This document shows, piece by piece, positions 35,295-47,241 of a stretch of DNA of 64,000 nucleotides. Source of the stretch: Paenibacillus aurantius (GTDB lineage: Bacteria > Bacillota > Bacilli > Paenibacillales > NBRC-103111); NCBI RefSeq assembly GCF_032268605.1, contig NZ_CP130318.1, positions 3,010,001-3,074,000 on the forward strand, in the 5' to 3' direction. A program made the translations under genes and the position numbers. The notes under the pieces were generated by a model. It was not told where the DNA came from. It saw nothing but the letters and a program-made list of their open reading frames with translations, and searched no databases. Numbering within the stretch: the stretch's first letter is position 1; each line of letters opens with the position of its first letter.

Positions 35295-35349
35295 ATTATA
35301 TATTACACACTATTATTTTCAATAGTCCATAATATAAATATATATTACA
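35295..35349 (-). promoter_or_regulatory. gapB promoter with two CcpN-like boxes
   Basis: On the minus strand, -35 TTGAAA (35317-35322) and -10 TATAAT (35295-35300) are 16 bases apart. Two identical 11-bp boxes TGTAATATATA lie at 35297-35307, overlapping the -10, and at 35339-35349. Their starts are 42 bases apart, about four helical turns. They match the CcpN consensus TRTGHYATAYW, as I recall it, in 10 of 11 positions. Confidence 0.65.
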
Positions 35350-35420
35350 GAAATGTGAATGATTAATGACATACTAATGTTAAAATTTCCCTTCCACAAA
35401 ATGGGACTCCAAACGCAAAA

Positions 35421-35457
35421 AAGCACCCTGCAGCCTTTCACCAGGCGCGAGGTGCTT
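35421..35457 (-). terminator. Rho-independent terminator after RCC1/SLH gene
   Basis: AAGCACC and GGTGCTT pair at the base with an inner CTGG/CCAG-type stem; six T follow on the minus strand. It begins 23 bases after the stop at 35480. Confidence 0.85.
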
Positions 35458-35479
35458 ATGTTAGAACGGAAAAGCCGGA

Positions 35480-38400
35480 CTACTCGATAAAGTTTACCTT
35501 TTGCAGCAACCTATTCAGCATTGTGGCGGCTTGGGCCCGGTTTGCGAACTGCAGCGGCTCGAAACGTCCGCCGTCCATCCCGTTGATAATTCCCGCCTCC
35601 ACCGATCCGGCGACGGCAGCCTGTGCCCAGGAGGAGATCGATTCGCGGTCGGTGAACGCGGCAAGCGAATGGCTGTTCCCCGGCCCGTTTGATTCACCGG
35701 AAACAAGAGCAAGCGATCGGGCGATCATTACCGCCATCTGCTCCCGTGTAATCAGCGCATTCGGCTCAAACCGATCCGCCGTCACTCCGTTCACGAGCCC
35801 GGCTTTCGCGGCTGCTTCTACGGCAGACGCGTACCAAGCCGTACCGGCGACATCGGCAAAACCTTTGTAAGCGGCGTCATGCTCCATCAATAACCCCATT
35901 GCGCGGACGAGCAGCGAAGCGAATTCCGCCCGCGTAATGCTGGTGTCCGGCACGAACCGTTCTGACGTCACGCCGTTTACGATCAGCTTCGATGCCAAGA
36001 GCTCGACATCTTGTTTCGCCCAGTGGCCGTTCAGATCGGCAAAATGGCGGTCTTCCGAATGGATGACCGCGTAAATGCTGTAATGCAGTACTTTCATAAC
36101 GGCTTCCTTCTTGCCGTCCTCGCGCGTGGCCAAGTGAGTCGGAACGTAAGACACGGTATTGGCGAGCGGATCAAAGTGGACGGCTATTACATTGCCTGCT
36201 GCTTGACTGGCATCGTACACGATGGCACGCACCATATACTTGCCGCCGAGATCCCGCATCTCAACCGACTGGCCGCTCTCCGTCTCGACATTCACATGAA
36301 AGTCCACGGGGCTGCCTGCTAAACGGAACCGTTCGCTTGTGCCAAGCTTCTCCAACTCCGTTTGCATAGAATCACTTACCTGTTTCATAGTCGTAACGAT
36401 CTTCAGAGTGGAAATGTCCACTCCTAGTCGTTCGGCAATGCCTTCCAGGTCTACATCACTCGCTTTCAACTGCAAACTGGAACCGTTCAGCTCGACTTCG
36501 ATGTCGGTGCCGGGGAACGCACTCCCAATAGCTGCTACGGATGACCCGGAGAGCTGTACTTGCACAGACCGTTGAGTATCTGGCACTTTAATAGTAATGA
36601 TTGCTTTAACAGAGTTCTTCAGCTGGATCGCAGCTTGGTCCAAAATAGGCTTAGGGAGATTCAGCTTCTGAATGCGCGTACCATCCGCCGCAGTTTCCGT
36701 AACCAAAGCTGACGAATCAACGTTGATGACTACGCCGATGGAAGGATCAACCACGATCCCAAACGGTTCCGTTTCCTCAGCAGGCTCAGAACCGGAGCTG
36801 GGGGGATTGGGATTGGTTTCTGTCGGCGTCGAATCAGTTATGGTGATGGCAAGCGTCTGCGCTTCTCCTTCGTTGAACGTGAATGCCAGGTTGACCGGGC
36901 CGGTAGGCTGTGCCTGCAAGTAGCTTTTCAGGATCGTGACGGTGTCATCCGTTATCTTGTAATCCCTCCCGGCTACCAGAGGAGTCGCTCCGTTTGTAAT
37001 GCTGGTCAGTGTATTGCCATTCAGCGTCAGCGCCGTTGAAACATCCGCATTCCCCGCAGAGGCCGCATACTTATCGAAGCTTGCGGTTGACGGGTTAAGC
37101 ACGCTATTAATATTGGCTATCTGAATGGTTTGCACCGACGCATTCCCCGCCAAATCTTTGGCATACACCGTATAAGTCCCGTTGTCTACGGCTTCGAAGC
37201 TTGAAGCTGCCAGTATATCGTTGCCTGCGCTGACAAATGCTTCGGCGTCGTTATGGCCCGGAAGCCATTTTAAAGCGGTAAGCGAGTTTCCGCTCCCGTA
37301 CGTTTGGGTAGTCACGGTTAGCGTCACAGGACCGTTCGTAGGGGCGGTAACCGACGGTGTGATCATTAGGGAAGGCGCCGCCGGCATACTTACCGTAAGA
37401 TTGACCGCCTCCGAAGTGTGAGCCAAATAAATCGCGTCGCCCTTGTATTGGGCGGTAATCGAATGATGACCGGTTGGCAAATCCGAAGTAGTGAATTGAG
37501 TTGTTCCATCCGAGGCGACAGTCCCGCTTCCCAGCACAGCGGCGCCGTCCTTAAATTCCACCACTCCAGTCGGCGTGTTGAGGGCACCGACGATGGAAGT
37601 CGTAAGCGTGACGGGCTGAAGATACGTAGAGGAGGTTACGGATGCCGTTAGTGATGCTTGCGAGGGTAGGAACACCCTTTGCGGAACCTTCTGCATTCCG
37701 CCGCCAGACGAATTGCCGCCGAGCAACCCTTGGGCTCCCCATGACCATAACCGGCCGTTCCCATCGAGTCCATAGGAAACATCATAACCGGCCCATACAT
37801 CCGAGAATTGGACAGGGGTCCCGTTATCCGAAACTTGAACTTTGTGAGGGACGTTCGTGTTTGCGGTGCTGTTGTCCCCTAACTGCCCTGTTCTATTGCT
37901 CCCCCACGTCCATAGATTCCCATTCTCGTCCAGCGCCAGCCCATGCTTCCTCCCCGCGGCAATTCGTTCAAAATGGACCGGACTCTCGTTATCTGACACC
38001 GAGATTTTGACCGGTGCCCACACACCCTGAACACTTGTCCCCAGGGGTTGTCCGTCTCCGAGCTGTCCTTCGTACAATCCGGCATCTGAGCCCCACGTCC
38101 ATAGATTTCCGTTCTTATCGATCGCCGTATTAAAGAAATAACCCGTTCCATAGGTCGACCCCGCAGCGATCGATTGGAATGGGACGTCTACACCGCCTTC
38201 CTGGATGGCAAACATCGAAGGATTGATCACTTGAGACATAATAGTCCATACATGGTTCTCGGAATCGATCGCAATCCCGTGCTCATCGTTCATTTCCAAC
38301 GTTTCGAAGGTGACGGGGCTGCCACCGCTGCTTACCGGTTGTCGGGTCGGAATATAATAGCTGCCGGCTCCGTTTGTCCGGAACCCCCATACCCACAGGT

Positions 38401-38878
38401 TCCCGTCCTGGTCCAAGGCCGCAGCGGAATAGCGCGAGATCGCGATCTTCTTAAATAAGATCGGCAAGCCCCCTTCCGTCACGCTGATTTTTGTCCAGAT
38501 ATGTGCGGACGAAACGGCCTCTCCAAGTCCCAACTGGCCGTTCCCGTCCGACCCGGCTGACCATAAATTTCCGTCTTGATCCAAAGCAAGAGCGGTGTTG
38601 AAGCTTGCTTTCCCTTCCTTGAACAGCACTTCCGTTCCGTTATCCGTAACCGTAATCCGCCTGGGCGTAGAAGAGGAATTCAATGTTCCGTCGCCGAATT
38701 GACCGGAGGCATTAGAGCCCCAAGCCCAAAGATGACCCGCGGCATCAAGGGATAACGTCGTGTTCAGCTGTGAAGAAACGGTTGTGAACATCGGACTCGC
38801 CGCGTCGGCTACGGCTGGCTGCAGCCGAGGACAGGCGATCGTTACAATTATAATAATGGCCAATATCAACTTTCTCAC
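35480..38878 (-). CDS. Secreted RCC1 beta-propeller/Ig/X2/SLH surface protein
   Basis: A GTG start at 38878 with AAAGGTGAT upstream gives 1132 residues with a signal peptide. About residues 35-400 hold seven RCC1-type repeats, each with a Trp-Gly core such as LWAWGSNASGQFGDG and LWTWGSNRTGQLGDN, which should fold as a seven-bladed propeller. An Ig-like domain (about 405-495), another beta domain, and an X2-type domain (about 592-685, SFDKYAASAGNADVSTALTLNGN) follow. Three SLH modules close the protein (about 950-1130), with TRAEFASLLVRAMGL, TREQMAVMIARSLAL and NRAQAATMLNRLL, and bind the wall. The partner of the propeller is unknown. It is probably an S-layer-associated adhesion or sensing protein, not an enzyme, since no catalytic motif is visible. 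Confidence 0.85.
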   Translation of the reverse strand: MRKLILAIIIIVTIACPRLQPAVADAASPMFTTVSSQLNTTLSLDAAGHLWAWGSNASGQFGDGTLNSSSTPRRITVTDNGTEVLFKEGKASFNTALALDQDGNLWSAGSDGNGQLGLGEAVSSAHIWTKISVTEGGLPILFKKIAISRYSAAALDQDGNLWVWGFRTNGAGSYYIPTRQPVSSGGSPVTFETLEMNDEHGIAIDSENHVWTIMSQVINPSMFAIQEGGVDVPFQSIAAGSTYGTGYFFNTAIDKNGNLWTWGSDAGLYEGQLGDGQPLGTSVQGVWAPVKISVSDNESPVHFERIAAGRKHGLALDENGNLWTWGSNRTGQLGDNSTANTNVPHKVQVSDNGTPVQFSDVWAGYDVSYGLDGNGRLWSWGAQGLLGGNSSGGGMQKVPQRVFLPSQASLTASVTSSTYLQPVTLTTSIVGALNTPTGVVEFKDGAAVLGSGTVASDGTTQFTTSDLPTGHHSITAQYKGDAIYLAHTSEAVNLTVSMPAAPSLMITPSVTAPTNGPVTLTVTTQTYGSGNSLTALKWLPGHNDAEAFVSAGNDILAASSFEAVDNGTYTVYAKDLAGNASVQTIQIANINSVLNPSTASFDKYAASAGNADVSTALTLNGNTLTSITNGATPLVAGRDYKITDDTVTILKSYLQAQPTGPVNLAFTFNEGEAQTLAITITDSTPTETNPNPPSSGSEPAEETEPFGIVVDPSIGVVINVDSSALVTETAADGTRIQKLNLPKPILDQAAIQLKNSVKAIITIKVPDTQRSVQVQLSGSSVAAIGSAFPGTDIEVELNGSSLQLKASDVDLEGIAERLGVDISTLKIVTTMKQVSDSMQTELEKLGTSERFRLAGSPVDFHVNVETESGQSVEMRDLGGKYMVRAIVYDASQAAGNVIAVHFDPLANTVSYVPTHLATREDGKKEAVMKVLHYSIYAVIHSEDRHFADLNGHWAKQDVELLASKLIVNGVTSERFVPDTSITRAEFASLLVRAMGLLMEHDAAYKGFADVAGTAWYASAVEAAAKAGLVNGVTADRFEPNALITREQMAVMIARSLALVSGESNGPGNSHSLAAFTDRESISSWAQAAVAGSVEAGIINGMDGGRFEPLQFANRAQAATMLNRLLQKVNFIE

Positions 38879-39098
38879 TATTAATCACCTTTCAATAGGT
38901 AAAATGGTTAAAAGGGCAGTAAGGGTGTCTGCGATTTTTGTTTTGGTAGGTTTGGTTGTTTATCCTGTAAAGTTCCCCCCTTCAAACCCTAAGCAACCCG
39001 AACTTAAACTTTCTAGTATTCGACAATTATGGTCAAATCCCCTTTTAATTTTTACAAAGATTTGAAATCCCGAATTTCCAAACCCAATGGCAAAGCAA

Positions 39099-39136
39099 AA
39101 GACGTATGGGCCGAATGGTCAATAGCCATACGTCTT
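39099..39136. terminator. Terminator after NRDE gene
   Basis: A perfect 11-bp stem AAGACGTATGG/CCATACGTCTT lies 38 bases after the stop at 39174, with T-rich flanks mainly on the plus side. Confidence 0.7.
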
Positions 39137-39173
39137 CTATTTTTTTCTTAATTCCCGCCCTTTAATTACGTCT

Positions 39174-39923
39174 TTATTTTCTTATCGTGAATTCTTGTTC
39201 TTTCATCCCATCGATCGAATAAGTCCTCTCCTTGAATTCAAGGGTTTCATCCGTTAACAGAAGGATAGTTGAACATCTGGTTCCATATCCGTCACTTTTA
39301 ACAAAGAGTGGAGAAAGTAGTCGTTCCCACTCAAGAGAAACTCCGGTTCGAGGTAGAATTTCATCCGGAAAGGAAGTTTCATTCCTTAATAGTTCAAACA
39401 ATTGTTCGACAAGATCGTTACGATGGAGGAGGTTAGCCAGACCTGCTTTGCCGTGGGTTACCTTTGGCCAACTGGTATCCAACAAATGATTACTCACTCC
39501 ATAGATTCCAGGCTCTAGTCTTCGGACCTCATCTTCAACGTTTGAATAGTAATACAGTTCATTTGCGTCCCCTGTCAGCAAATTATAGCCTGGGTAAGAA
39601 TTACGTTTTTGTTTGGCTTCAGACATAAAAGCTTCTGGGGTTTTATGGCCCTTTAAAAAGTCGGCAACCAACTCTCCACGAGATTTCTTGCCTTGTCCCT
39701 CTTCTTCGGGGTTTCGATAGTTGGTAAGAGCTGCAAATCTCCCCTTTTTCGTAACTCCCAGCCAGGTTCCCATTTTGGTTAAATCGCGGCCTGCAAGTAT
39801 GTTTGGATAATCGTCCCAATAATTAGCTAAAGCTGTCGGCCTATTATAAAACTCATCCCTATTAGCACCCAGGATGAGGTGATACTCGGGGTGTATGCGG
39901 TAAGCGAATAAAATCAAGCACAT
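39174..39923 (-). CDS. NRDE (TANGO2-like) family protein
   Basis: The 249-residue protein begins MCLILFAYRIHPEYHLILGANRDEFYNRP, containing the family's NRDE signature, and then GRDLTKMGTWLGVTKKGRFAALTNYRNP. These proteins keep an N-terminal Cys2 that hints at an Ntn-hydrolase-like fold. The eukaryotic relative TANGO2 is linked to haem or lipid handling, but bacterial functions are not known. GAGGGAAC precedes the ATG. It stands alone between a surface-protein gene and the sigma/anti-sigma-like pair. Confidence 0.88.
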   Translation of the reverse strand: MCLILFAYRIHPEYHLILGANRDEFYNRPTALANYWDDYPNILAGRDLTKMGTWLGVTKKGRFAALTNYRNPEEEGQGKKSRGELVADFLKGHKTPEAFMSEAKQKRNSYPGYNLLTGDANELYYYSNVEDEVRRLEPGIYGVSNHLLDTSWPKVTHGKAGLANLLHRNDLVEQLFELLRNETSFPDEILPRTGVSLEWERLLSPLFVKSDGYGTRCSTILLLTDETLEFKERTYSIDGMKEQEFTIRK

Positions 39924-40070
39924 GATGTTCCCTCAACCTTCCCAGACGAAATTTATTTTCGGTAGCTGCCTCAAGTTAAATGAACCATTGCTTTGGTACG
40001 TAGTTTTCATAGGTATATATTACTTTCTTTTTAATTTGCCTAAAATTACTATCATAACCCATGAATTGCT

Positions 40071-41024
40071 TTACTCCGATACCTCCACGACAATGGTATC
40101 CAGCAGCCGTCCCCTTACGTAGGGAAGCAACCGCCAACGCCCTGCTTCCGGTAATTCCATCATGGTGACGGCCGTACGGTCCGCTCCGTTTAATCCCCCG
40201 GCCAAAGCGTTCGCGGAGCTCATCAGGTTGGAAGAATAAACATCGATGATCTGGTCTGTGCCTTGTTTAACAGCTTTCACCTCAAATGGCCCGTTAAGCA
40301 GGTCCTCGTTTCCCCAGAAATGCCACATGTATTTTTGGGGTTTGCCGGCGATGAACCCGGCTTCTATGAACCCCACCTTATTCTCCACCCCGCGCATCGT
40401 GTAAGTTCCAGACTTGAACTCTGGTGTGACTTCCCATGACGGTTCTTGCATGACCAGTTGTACGTTACCATAGGGCTTATCGTCCAAAAGAACATTCAGT
40501 TCCCACACCCCCTCCAGCGGCAAAGCGAACCGGGCTGTGTATTGCTCCAATCCCGAAGACCCGGGGCTTGGTTTCGTAATGACCTGGGAAGACACGGTGT
40601 CTTTCACTCCCGACAACCTATGGACCGCTTGAAGTGTCAGCGTTTTTCCTAGGAAATTTTCCAAGGGTTCTTCGAAATGAATCAGATAGCCCGCTGTTTT
40701 GCCCGCATTCGCATACGGTTCCGGATACAGCGTGAATAATAGTCGCCCTTTCTCATAAAAAGTTTTCTTTATCGCTGCTGATTTGCCAGAAAGTTCACTT
40801 TGCGGATCAACAGAAAGAACCCCATCCTCTTTGAGAAGCAACGACCCGATGACAAACGATGCTAGCAAGAGAGGTATATAAATGGCCTTCGCGATAGTAG
40901 TACGCTTACCATGCGATTCACCCGTACGCCGCATCACTTTATGCTTTAAATCCGATGAGAACTGACTACTGACAAAAGGTGGATCGACCAACCTTTTTGC
41001 CCAAGCGGGTTTTTCGTCGCTCAT
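40071..41024 (-). CDS. Membrane-anchored anti-sigma-like protein
   Basis: The gene starts 3 bases after the stop of the sigma factor gene, so the two are coupled. The 317-residue product has a cytoplasmic N-terminus of about 45 residues, one membrane segment (IAKAIYIPLLLASFVIGSLLL), and a large outside domain of beta character. This layout is that of single-pass anti-sigma or signal-receiving partners of ECF factors, but there is no zinc-binding HxxxCxxC motif. The outside domain is not recognised; repeated short beta stretches such as GKTAGYLIHFEEP and GVWELNVLLDD recall FixH/YtkA-like sandwiches. Function as the sigma partner is inferred from gene order. Confidence 0.65.
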   Translation of the reverse strand: MSDEKPAWAKRLVDPPFVSSQFSSDLKHKVMRRTGESHGKRTTIAKAIYIPLLLASFVIGSLLLKEDGVLSVDPQSELSGKSAAIKKTFYEKGRLLFTLYPEPYANAGKTAGYLIHFEEPLENFLGKTLTLQAVHRLSGVKDTVSSQVITKPSPGSSGLEQYTARFALPLEGVWELNVLLDDKPYGNVQLVMQEPSWEVTPEFKSGTYTMRGVENKVGFIEAGFIAGKPQKYMWHFWGNEDLLNGPFEVKAVKQGTDQIIDVYSSNLMSSANALAGGLNGADRTAVTMMELPEAGRWRLLPYVRGRLLDTIVVEVSE

Positions 41025-41027
41025 GGT

Positions 41028-41570
41028 TTACACCTCCTCACGGGTTAGAAGTTTGCTCATCCGTATTTTCGCTCGATGCGATCTGGATTTAACTGTTCCT
41101 TCTGATATTTTTAACAAGGTGGCAATTTCCTTTTGCTTCAGACCGTAATGAAAGTCGAGGACCAATACCTCCTTGTATTTGCGTGGCAATTGCATGACTG
41201 CCTTCCAAACCGCGCGGTTACCAAGACGATCGAATACTACCTGCTCCGCGGCTGGAGAGGTCCCCCTGTTCCTAAATTTGTCGGTCAGGATTACTTTACG
41301 GATAAAGGCACTTTGCAAATAATGTAAGGCTTTGTTCCTCGTAATGGTCAGCAACCAGCTCTTGACTGAACAGTCTCCTCGAAAAGCATACAAGCCGTTA
41401 TAAGCGGCTAAGAACACCTCTTGTGATAGATCGTCGGCGAAATCGGAACGATTCGTCATAAAATAGGCAAAGTTCCAAACATCATTTCCGAACGAATCCA
41501 TCAAATCATGAAGCACGACACCCCTGTCATATCCTTGCGCCAGATGCTTTAAGTAATTCCACTGGTCCAT
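41028..41570 (-). CDS. ECF-type RNA polymerase sigma factor
   Basis: The ATG at 41570 (MDQWNYLKH) is preferred because AAGG precedes it at 5 bases; an ATG at 41621 lacks a ribosome binding site. The 180-residue protein has region 2 (GNDVWNFAYFMTNRSDFADDLSQEVFLAAYNGLYAFRGD, then VKSWLLTITRNKA) and region 4 (LPRKYKEVLVLDFHYGLKQKEIATLLKISEGTVKSRSHRAKIRM). It directs RNA polymerase to an unknown set of promoters. The membrane protein gene immediately downstream probably controls its activity. Confidence 0.9.
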   Translation of the reverse strand: MDQWNYLKHLAQGYDRGVVLHDLMDSFGNDVWNFAYFMTNRSDFADDLSQEVFLAAYNGLYAFRGDCSVKSWLLTITRNKALHYLQSAFIRKVILTDKFRNRGTSPAAEQVVFDRLGNRAVWKAVMQLPRKYKEVLVLDFHYGLKQKEIATLLKISEGTVKSRSHRAKIRMSKLLTREEV

Positions 41571-41670
41571 CAATGCCTTCACCCCACTAATAAGACCGTA
41601 GATTACTTGGAATGGTTCCATTTTACAAAAAAAATTTCTTTCGGGATCAAGTTCCTGTTCCGTCTGTCAT

Positions 41671-42171
41671 CTATGAAGGACTCCCATAATTCTTACTAAG
41701 ATACGGTTCAACCGCTTTCTCTGAAAAGTATTCCATAAAGAATTCATTGGTTGTTCTAGGGAATTGAAATGGCTCTATTAATCCTTCTGACTTATAAACA
41801 GTTTTCTTGATTTCAGTGATGGGTAACCAATCGATCCCGACCTGTCCGACATCAGCTTGTACGCTCTTTAATTCATTACTGATTGAAATTTCACACTCGT
41901 AAATAAAATCAATTGAATGAACTTCCTTCATGATGAACGAGTACTCATGATGGTGAGATATGTATTCTCTTACGCAAACTAATTTACTACTTGAGATTTT
42001 AACGCCTAATTCCTCCCTGCATTCGCGTAGTAACGCCTGTTCCAATGTTTCGTCCGGTTCCTGAGCTCCACCAGGAAGTGCGTAGTAAATGCCTATATCC
42101 GGTCTGTGTTTTTTTATTAATAAAAGCTTGCCTTCCTGAGTAATCAAGGCCCTTACTGTATTTCGAATCAT
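41671..42171 (-). CDS. NUDIX hydrolase
   Basis: The 166-residue protein contains a full Nudix box, GGAQEPDETLEQALLRECREELGV, starting near residue 34, with the REEL metal-binding core. GGAGGATC precedes the ATG. The family hydrolyses nucleoside diphosphates linked to other groups; the preferred substrate cannot be told. It lies upstream of the sigma factor gene with 100 bases between and is probably a separate unit. Confidence 0.92.
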   Translation of the reverse strand: MIRNTVRALITQEGKLLLIKKHRPDIGIYYALPGGAQEPDETLEQALLRECREELGVKISSSKLVCVREYISHHHEYSFIMKEVHSIDFIYECEISISNELKSVQADVGQVGIDWLPITEIKKTVYKSEGLIEPFQFPRTTNEFFMEYFSEKAVEPYLSKNYGSPS

Positions 42172-42369
42172 GGGGATCCTCCTCCTTAATCCAATCCTAG
42201 CAAAGCATTAAGTAACCCCATACGACCTCAAAGTCTTCAACCGTTCCACCGTTAACCAGCCGCGCCAATCCGTTTCTCCTCTTGGACTAACCGGTGACAC
42301 CAAGACTGTCATCAATTATTACGGACCCAAAAATATCGATCGGTCTCTATCATACAACAGGAAAATAAA

Positions 42370-42397
42370 AATAAGCTCGCCTAATGGCAAGCTTATT
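42370..42397 (-). terminator. Rho-independent terminator after NTF2-like gene
   Basis: AATAAGCT and AGCTTATT pair with an inner GCC/GGC, followed on the minus strand by TTTATTTT. It is 36 bases after the stop at 42433. Confidence 0.85.
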
Positions 42398-42432
42398 CTT
42401 TCAAAATTCACCGAATGCAGCGGGTTTGCTTC

Positions 42433-42837
42433 TTAGGGGTTCTCGTAGTTCTTCAGCGGCATCCCTACGTATTCCCGAAAGGAGCGGATCCGCCCCTCTT
42501 CGAACTGGAAGACGATGGCTAGCTCATTCTGAAAAGATCGCCCATTCAACGAACCTTCCGAGCGAAAGACTACTACCCCGTTATCCCCATTCTCCAGCGA
42601 GAGCAGCGGAGTCAGCTGCATCTGAAAAACGGATCGCTCGAACCGGACCAATTCCTCGAACCGTTCTTTGCCTTGCTGCTCGTGGTTCCATCCCTCCAGC
42701 GGGAGCGGAACGGAGAAACGAAAATCTTCCGTAACCTTCTCAAGAAACTCTTCCGTATGCCCGGTTTCCAAAGCCAGCTTGAAAGCTTCAAACCCTGCGC
42801 TGGTTTGGGATGTGACGGAGCCTGTAGATTCTATCAT
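42433..42837 (-). CDS. NTF2-like/SnoaL-like protein
   Basis: This 134-residue protein fits the small alpha+beta cone of the NTF2-like superfamily: an N-terminal helix pair (FEAFKLALETGHTEEFLEKVTEDFRFSVPLPLEGW), then strands ending FQFEEGRIRSFREYVGM. AAAGGAGG precedes the ATG. Superfamily members are isomerases, cyclases or binding proteins, and no catalytic set can be assigned here. It follows the DinB-like gene by 45 bases and the two likely form one transcript, read away from the LysR gene at 43547. Confidence 0.8.
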   Translation of the reverse strand: MIESTGSVTSQTSAGFEAFKLALETGHTEEFLEKVTEDFRFSVPLPLEGWNHEQQGKERFEELVRFERSVFQMQLTPLLSLENGDNGVVVFRSEGSLNGRSFQNELAIVFQFEEGRIRSFREYVGMPLKNYENP

Positions 42838-42882
42838 AAAGAATTCCTCCTTTGAATGGTATAGGGTCCGCTCAAACGTAGG

Positions 42883-43350
42883 CTAGTGTGATAGAACCTT
42901 AAGCTGGCTCGATATCGTGCCAAGGTGAATGGCCTCGTGGATCAAGGCGAAGTTGAACAGCTCGCCGGCAGTGTGGAATAGGAACGGCCCCATGGCATAC
43001 GGAGTGGAAAGCTTCTGACTCAACATTTCCGGTGTCAGCTCCGATAATCGGGACAGCTGGGCCGTCAACAAGTCGATCATCTCCTCCTTGGATGGAGGAG
43101 CCATCGTCCAGTCCGAGGGCTTGGTCCCGGAGTTGAACAGTGCCGCATACGAGTCCGGTATGGTTGACGGGAAGCCGAAGCTAAGGGCGGAATACTCCTG
43201 CATCCAATAAATCATATGGCCGACATTCCAGCGGATGGTATTGTTAAACCCTGCAGGCTGAACGTCGAACCTCTCCTCCGGGATCCCCTGCACCTGCTGC
43301 AGCACTACGGGACGTACAATCTTTACCGTGTTGATGATCATTTCGGACAT
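42883..43350 (-). CDS. DinB-family protein
   Basis: The 155-residue product has the four-helix pattern of DinB/YfiT proteins, with metal-ligand histidines expected in WNVGHMIYWMQEY (near residue 46) and in HEAIHLGTISSQLK near the end. AAAGGAGG precedes the ATG. Many relatives are thiol transferases that use bacillithiol or mycothiol, others are uncharacterised. It is divergent from a LysR gene, whose target it may be. Confidence 0.85.
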   Translation of the reverse strand: MSEMIINTVKIVRPVVLQQVQGIPEERFDVQPAGFNNTIRWNVGHMIYWMQEYSALSFGFPSTIPDSYAALFNSGTKPSDWTMAPPSKEEMIDLLTAQLSRLSELTPEMLSQKLSTPYAMGPFLFHTAGELFNFALIHEAIHLGTISSQLKVLSH

Positions 43351-43546
43351 GTTAACTCCTCCTTTGGTTTGGGAACCGCTTGATCTGTTTCCAGTATAGG
43401 TTTCCCGGCCTTCCCCATCAATGCAGTGGGCGTTACCGGAACGTTAAGTATAAGTTAATGGTTATTCATTGACAGGATAAGGAAGATGGAGTAACAATGA
43501 TCCTATCACAGGCATTCCGCAATGCCAGCGAAAGCAGGTGCGAGGT

Positions 43547-44449
43547 ATGGAATTAAAGCAACTCGAATATTTTATGGCTATTTGCGAAGAGCTTCACTTC
43601 TCAAGAGCTGCAGAGAAAATGGGAGTCAGCGCCCCCAACATCAGCCAGCAGATAAGGAAACTGGAAGAAGAATTAGGGGTTCTATTATTCGATCGTGTGG
43701 GAAAAACCATCGTCCTAACCGAAGCAGGAGCGATTCTTCAAGAACATGGCGCTGCCGTGTTCGGACATCTGCAGCAGGCGAGCGATGCCATTGCGGACCT
43801 TAAGCAGATGCGGGGCGGGTCGTTGTCGATCGGTGTCTTGCCCGGTGATGCGGATCTCCTGTTTAATGCCTTGCTGTTGGATTTTCATCAGACCTATCCT
43901 ACGATCTCACTGTCACTTCTGGAAACCATGAAAGTAACCGAACAAGTCCTGGACCGAAGCCTCGATGTCGGTGTAACCATTGGACCGGTGAACGATGAAC
44001 GACTCACGTCCATCCCCCTGTTTAACGAGGAATTTTCCTTGGCGGTAAGCAGGAGGGATCCCCTAGCGGCGGAGAATTTCATTTCCTTGAATAGACTGCA
44101 TACCTTGAAAATGGTCATGTTTCCGCCCGAGCATCAATGCCGCAAGCTGATCGACCGCTTTTGCCAGGACAAAGGGTTTGCCGTACAGCCGCATATGGTG
44201 ACGACCACATTATCTTCCCTTCTCCAGATGGTTCAGAGCGGAGTGGGCGCCTGTGTTCTGCCTCGGCTTCTTCTGGAGAATCTTCAGAACCCGGACATCC
44301 AAGTCGTGCCCCTGAGGAATCCCACGCCTTCTCAGGACATTTGCCTGATTTACCGCAGCGACCGATATATCGGATACGCCATGCGTACGTTTATTAAGAC
44401 TTTGAGAGCTTACATCGAGACGGCTATTAAACAGTCGAAGTCTTCCTAG
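43547..44449 (+). CDS. LysR-family transcriptional regulator (CynR/CysL-like)
   Basis: The ATG at 43547 (MELKQLEYF) is the normal LysR start. The 300-residue protein has the DNA-binding segment LHFSRAAEKMGVSAPNISQQIRKLEEELGVLLFDR and a C-terminal effector domain with MVQSGVGACVLPRLLLENL. A short palindrome, GGCATT-CCGC-AATGCC, lies at 43511-43526 in the promoter region. It is divergent from the DinB/NTF2-like pair, which it probably controls; the ligand is unknown. Confidence 0.92.
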   Translation: MELKQLEYFMAICEELHFSRAAEKMGVSAPNISQQIRKLEEELGVLLFDRVGKTIVLTEAGAILQEHGAAVFGHLQQASDAIADLKQMRGGSLSIGVLPGDADLLFNALLLDFHQTYPTISLSLLETMKVTEQVLDRSLDVGVTIGPVNDERLTSIPLFNEEFSLAVSRRDPLAAENFISLNRLHTLKMVMFPPEHQCRKLIDRFCQDKGFAVQPHMVTTTLSSLLQMVQSGVGACVLPRLLLENLQNPDIQVVPLRNPTPSQDICLIYRSDRYIGYAMRTFIKTLRAYIETAIKQSKSS

Positions 44450-44464
44450 TTAGAGGCAAGCCTT

Positions 44465-47170
<2,706 letters not shown>

Positions 47171-47207
47171 CTATGCTCTTTCGACCAAAAAATACAGTCG
47201 TAGACCG

Positions 47208-47236
47208 ATTATAGCACCGTAATTCGTGATGTGCAA
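47208..47236 (-). promoter_or_regulatory. Sigma-A promoter of rph
   Basis: On the minus strand, -35 TTGCAC (47231-47236) and a perfect -10 TATAAT (47208-47213) are 17 bases apart. The leader to the ATG at 47083 would be about 120 bases and contains a small hairpin (ACACT/AGTGT). No actinomycete-type rifamycin-associated element was recognised. Confidence 0.75.
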
Positions 47237-47241
47237 TACCT

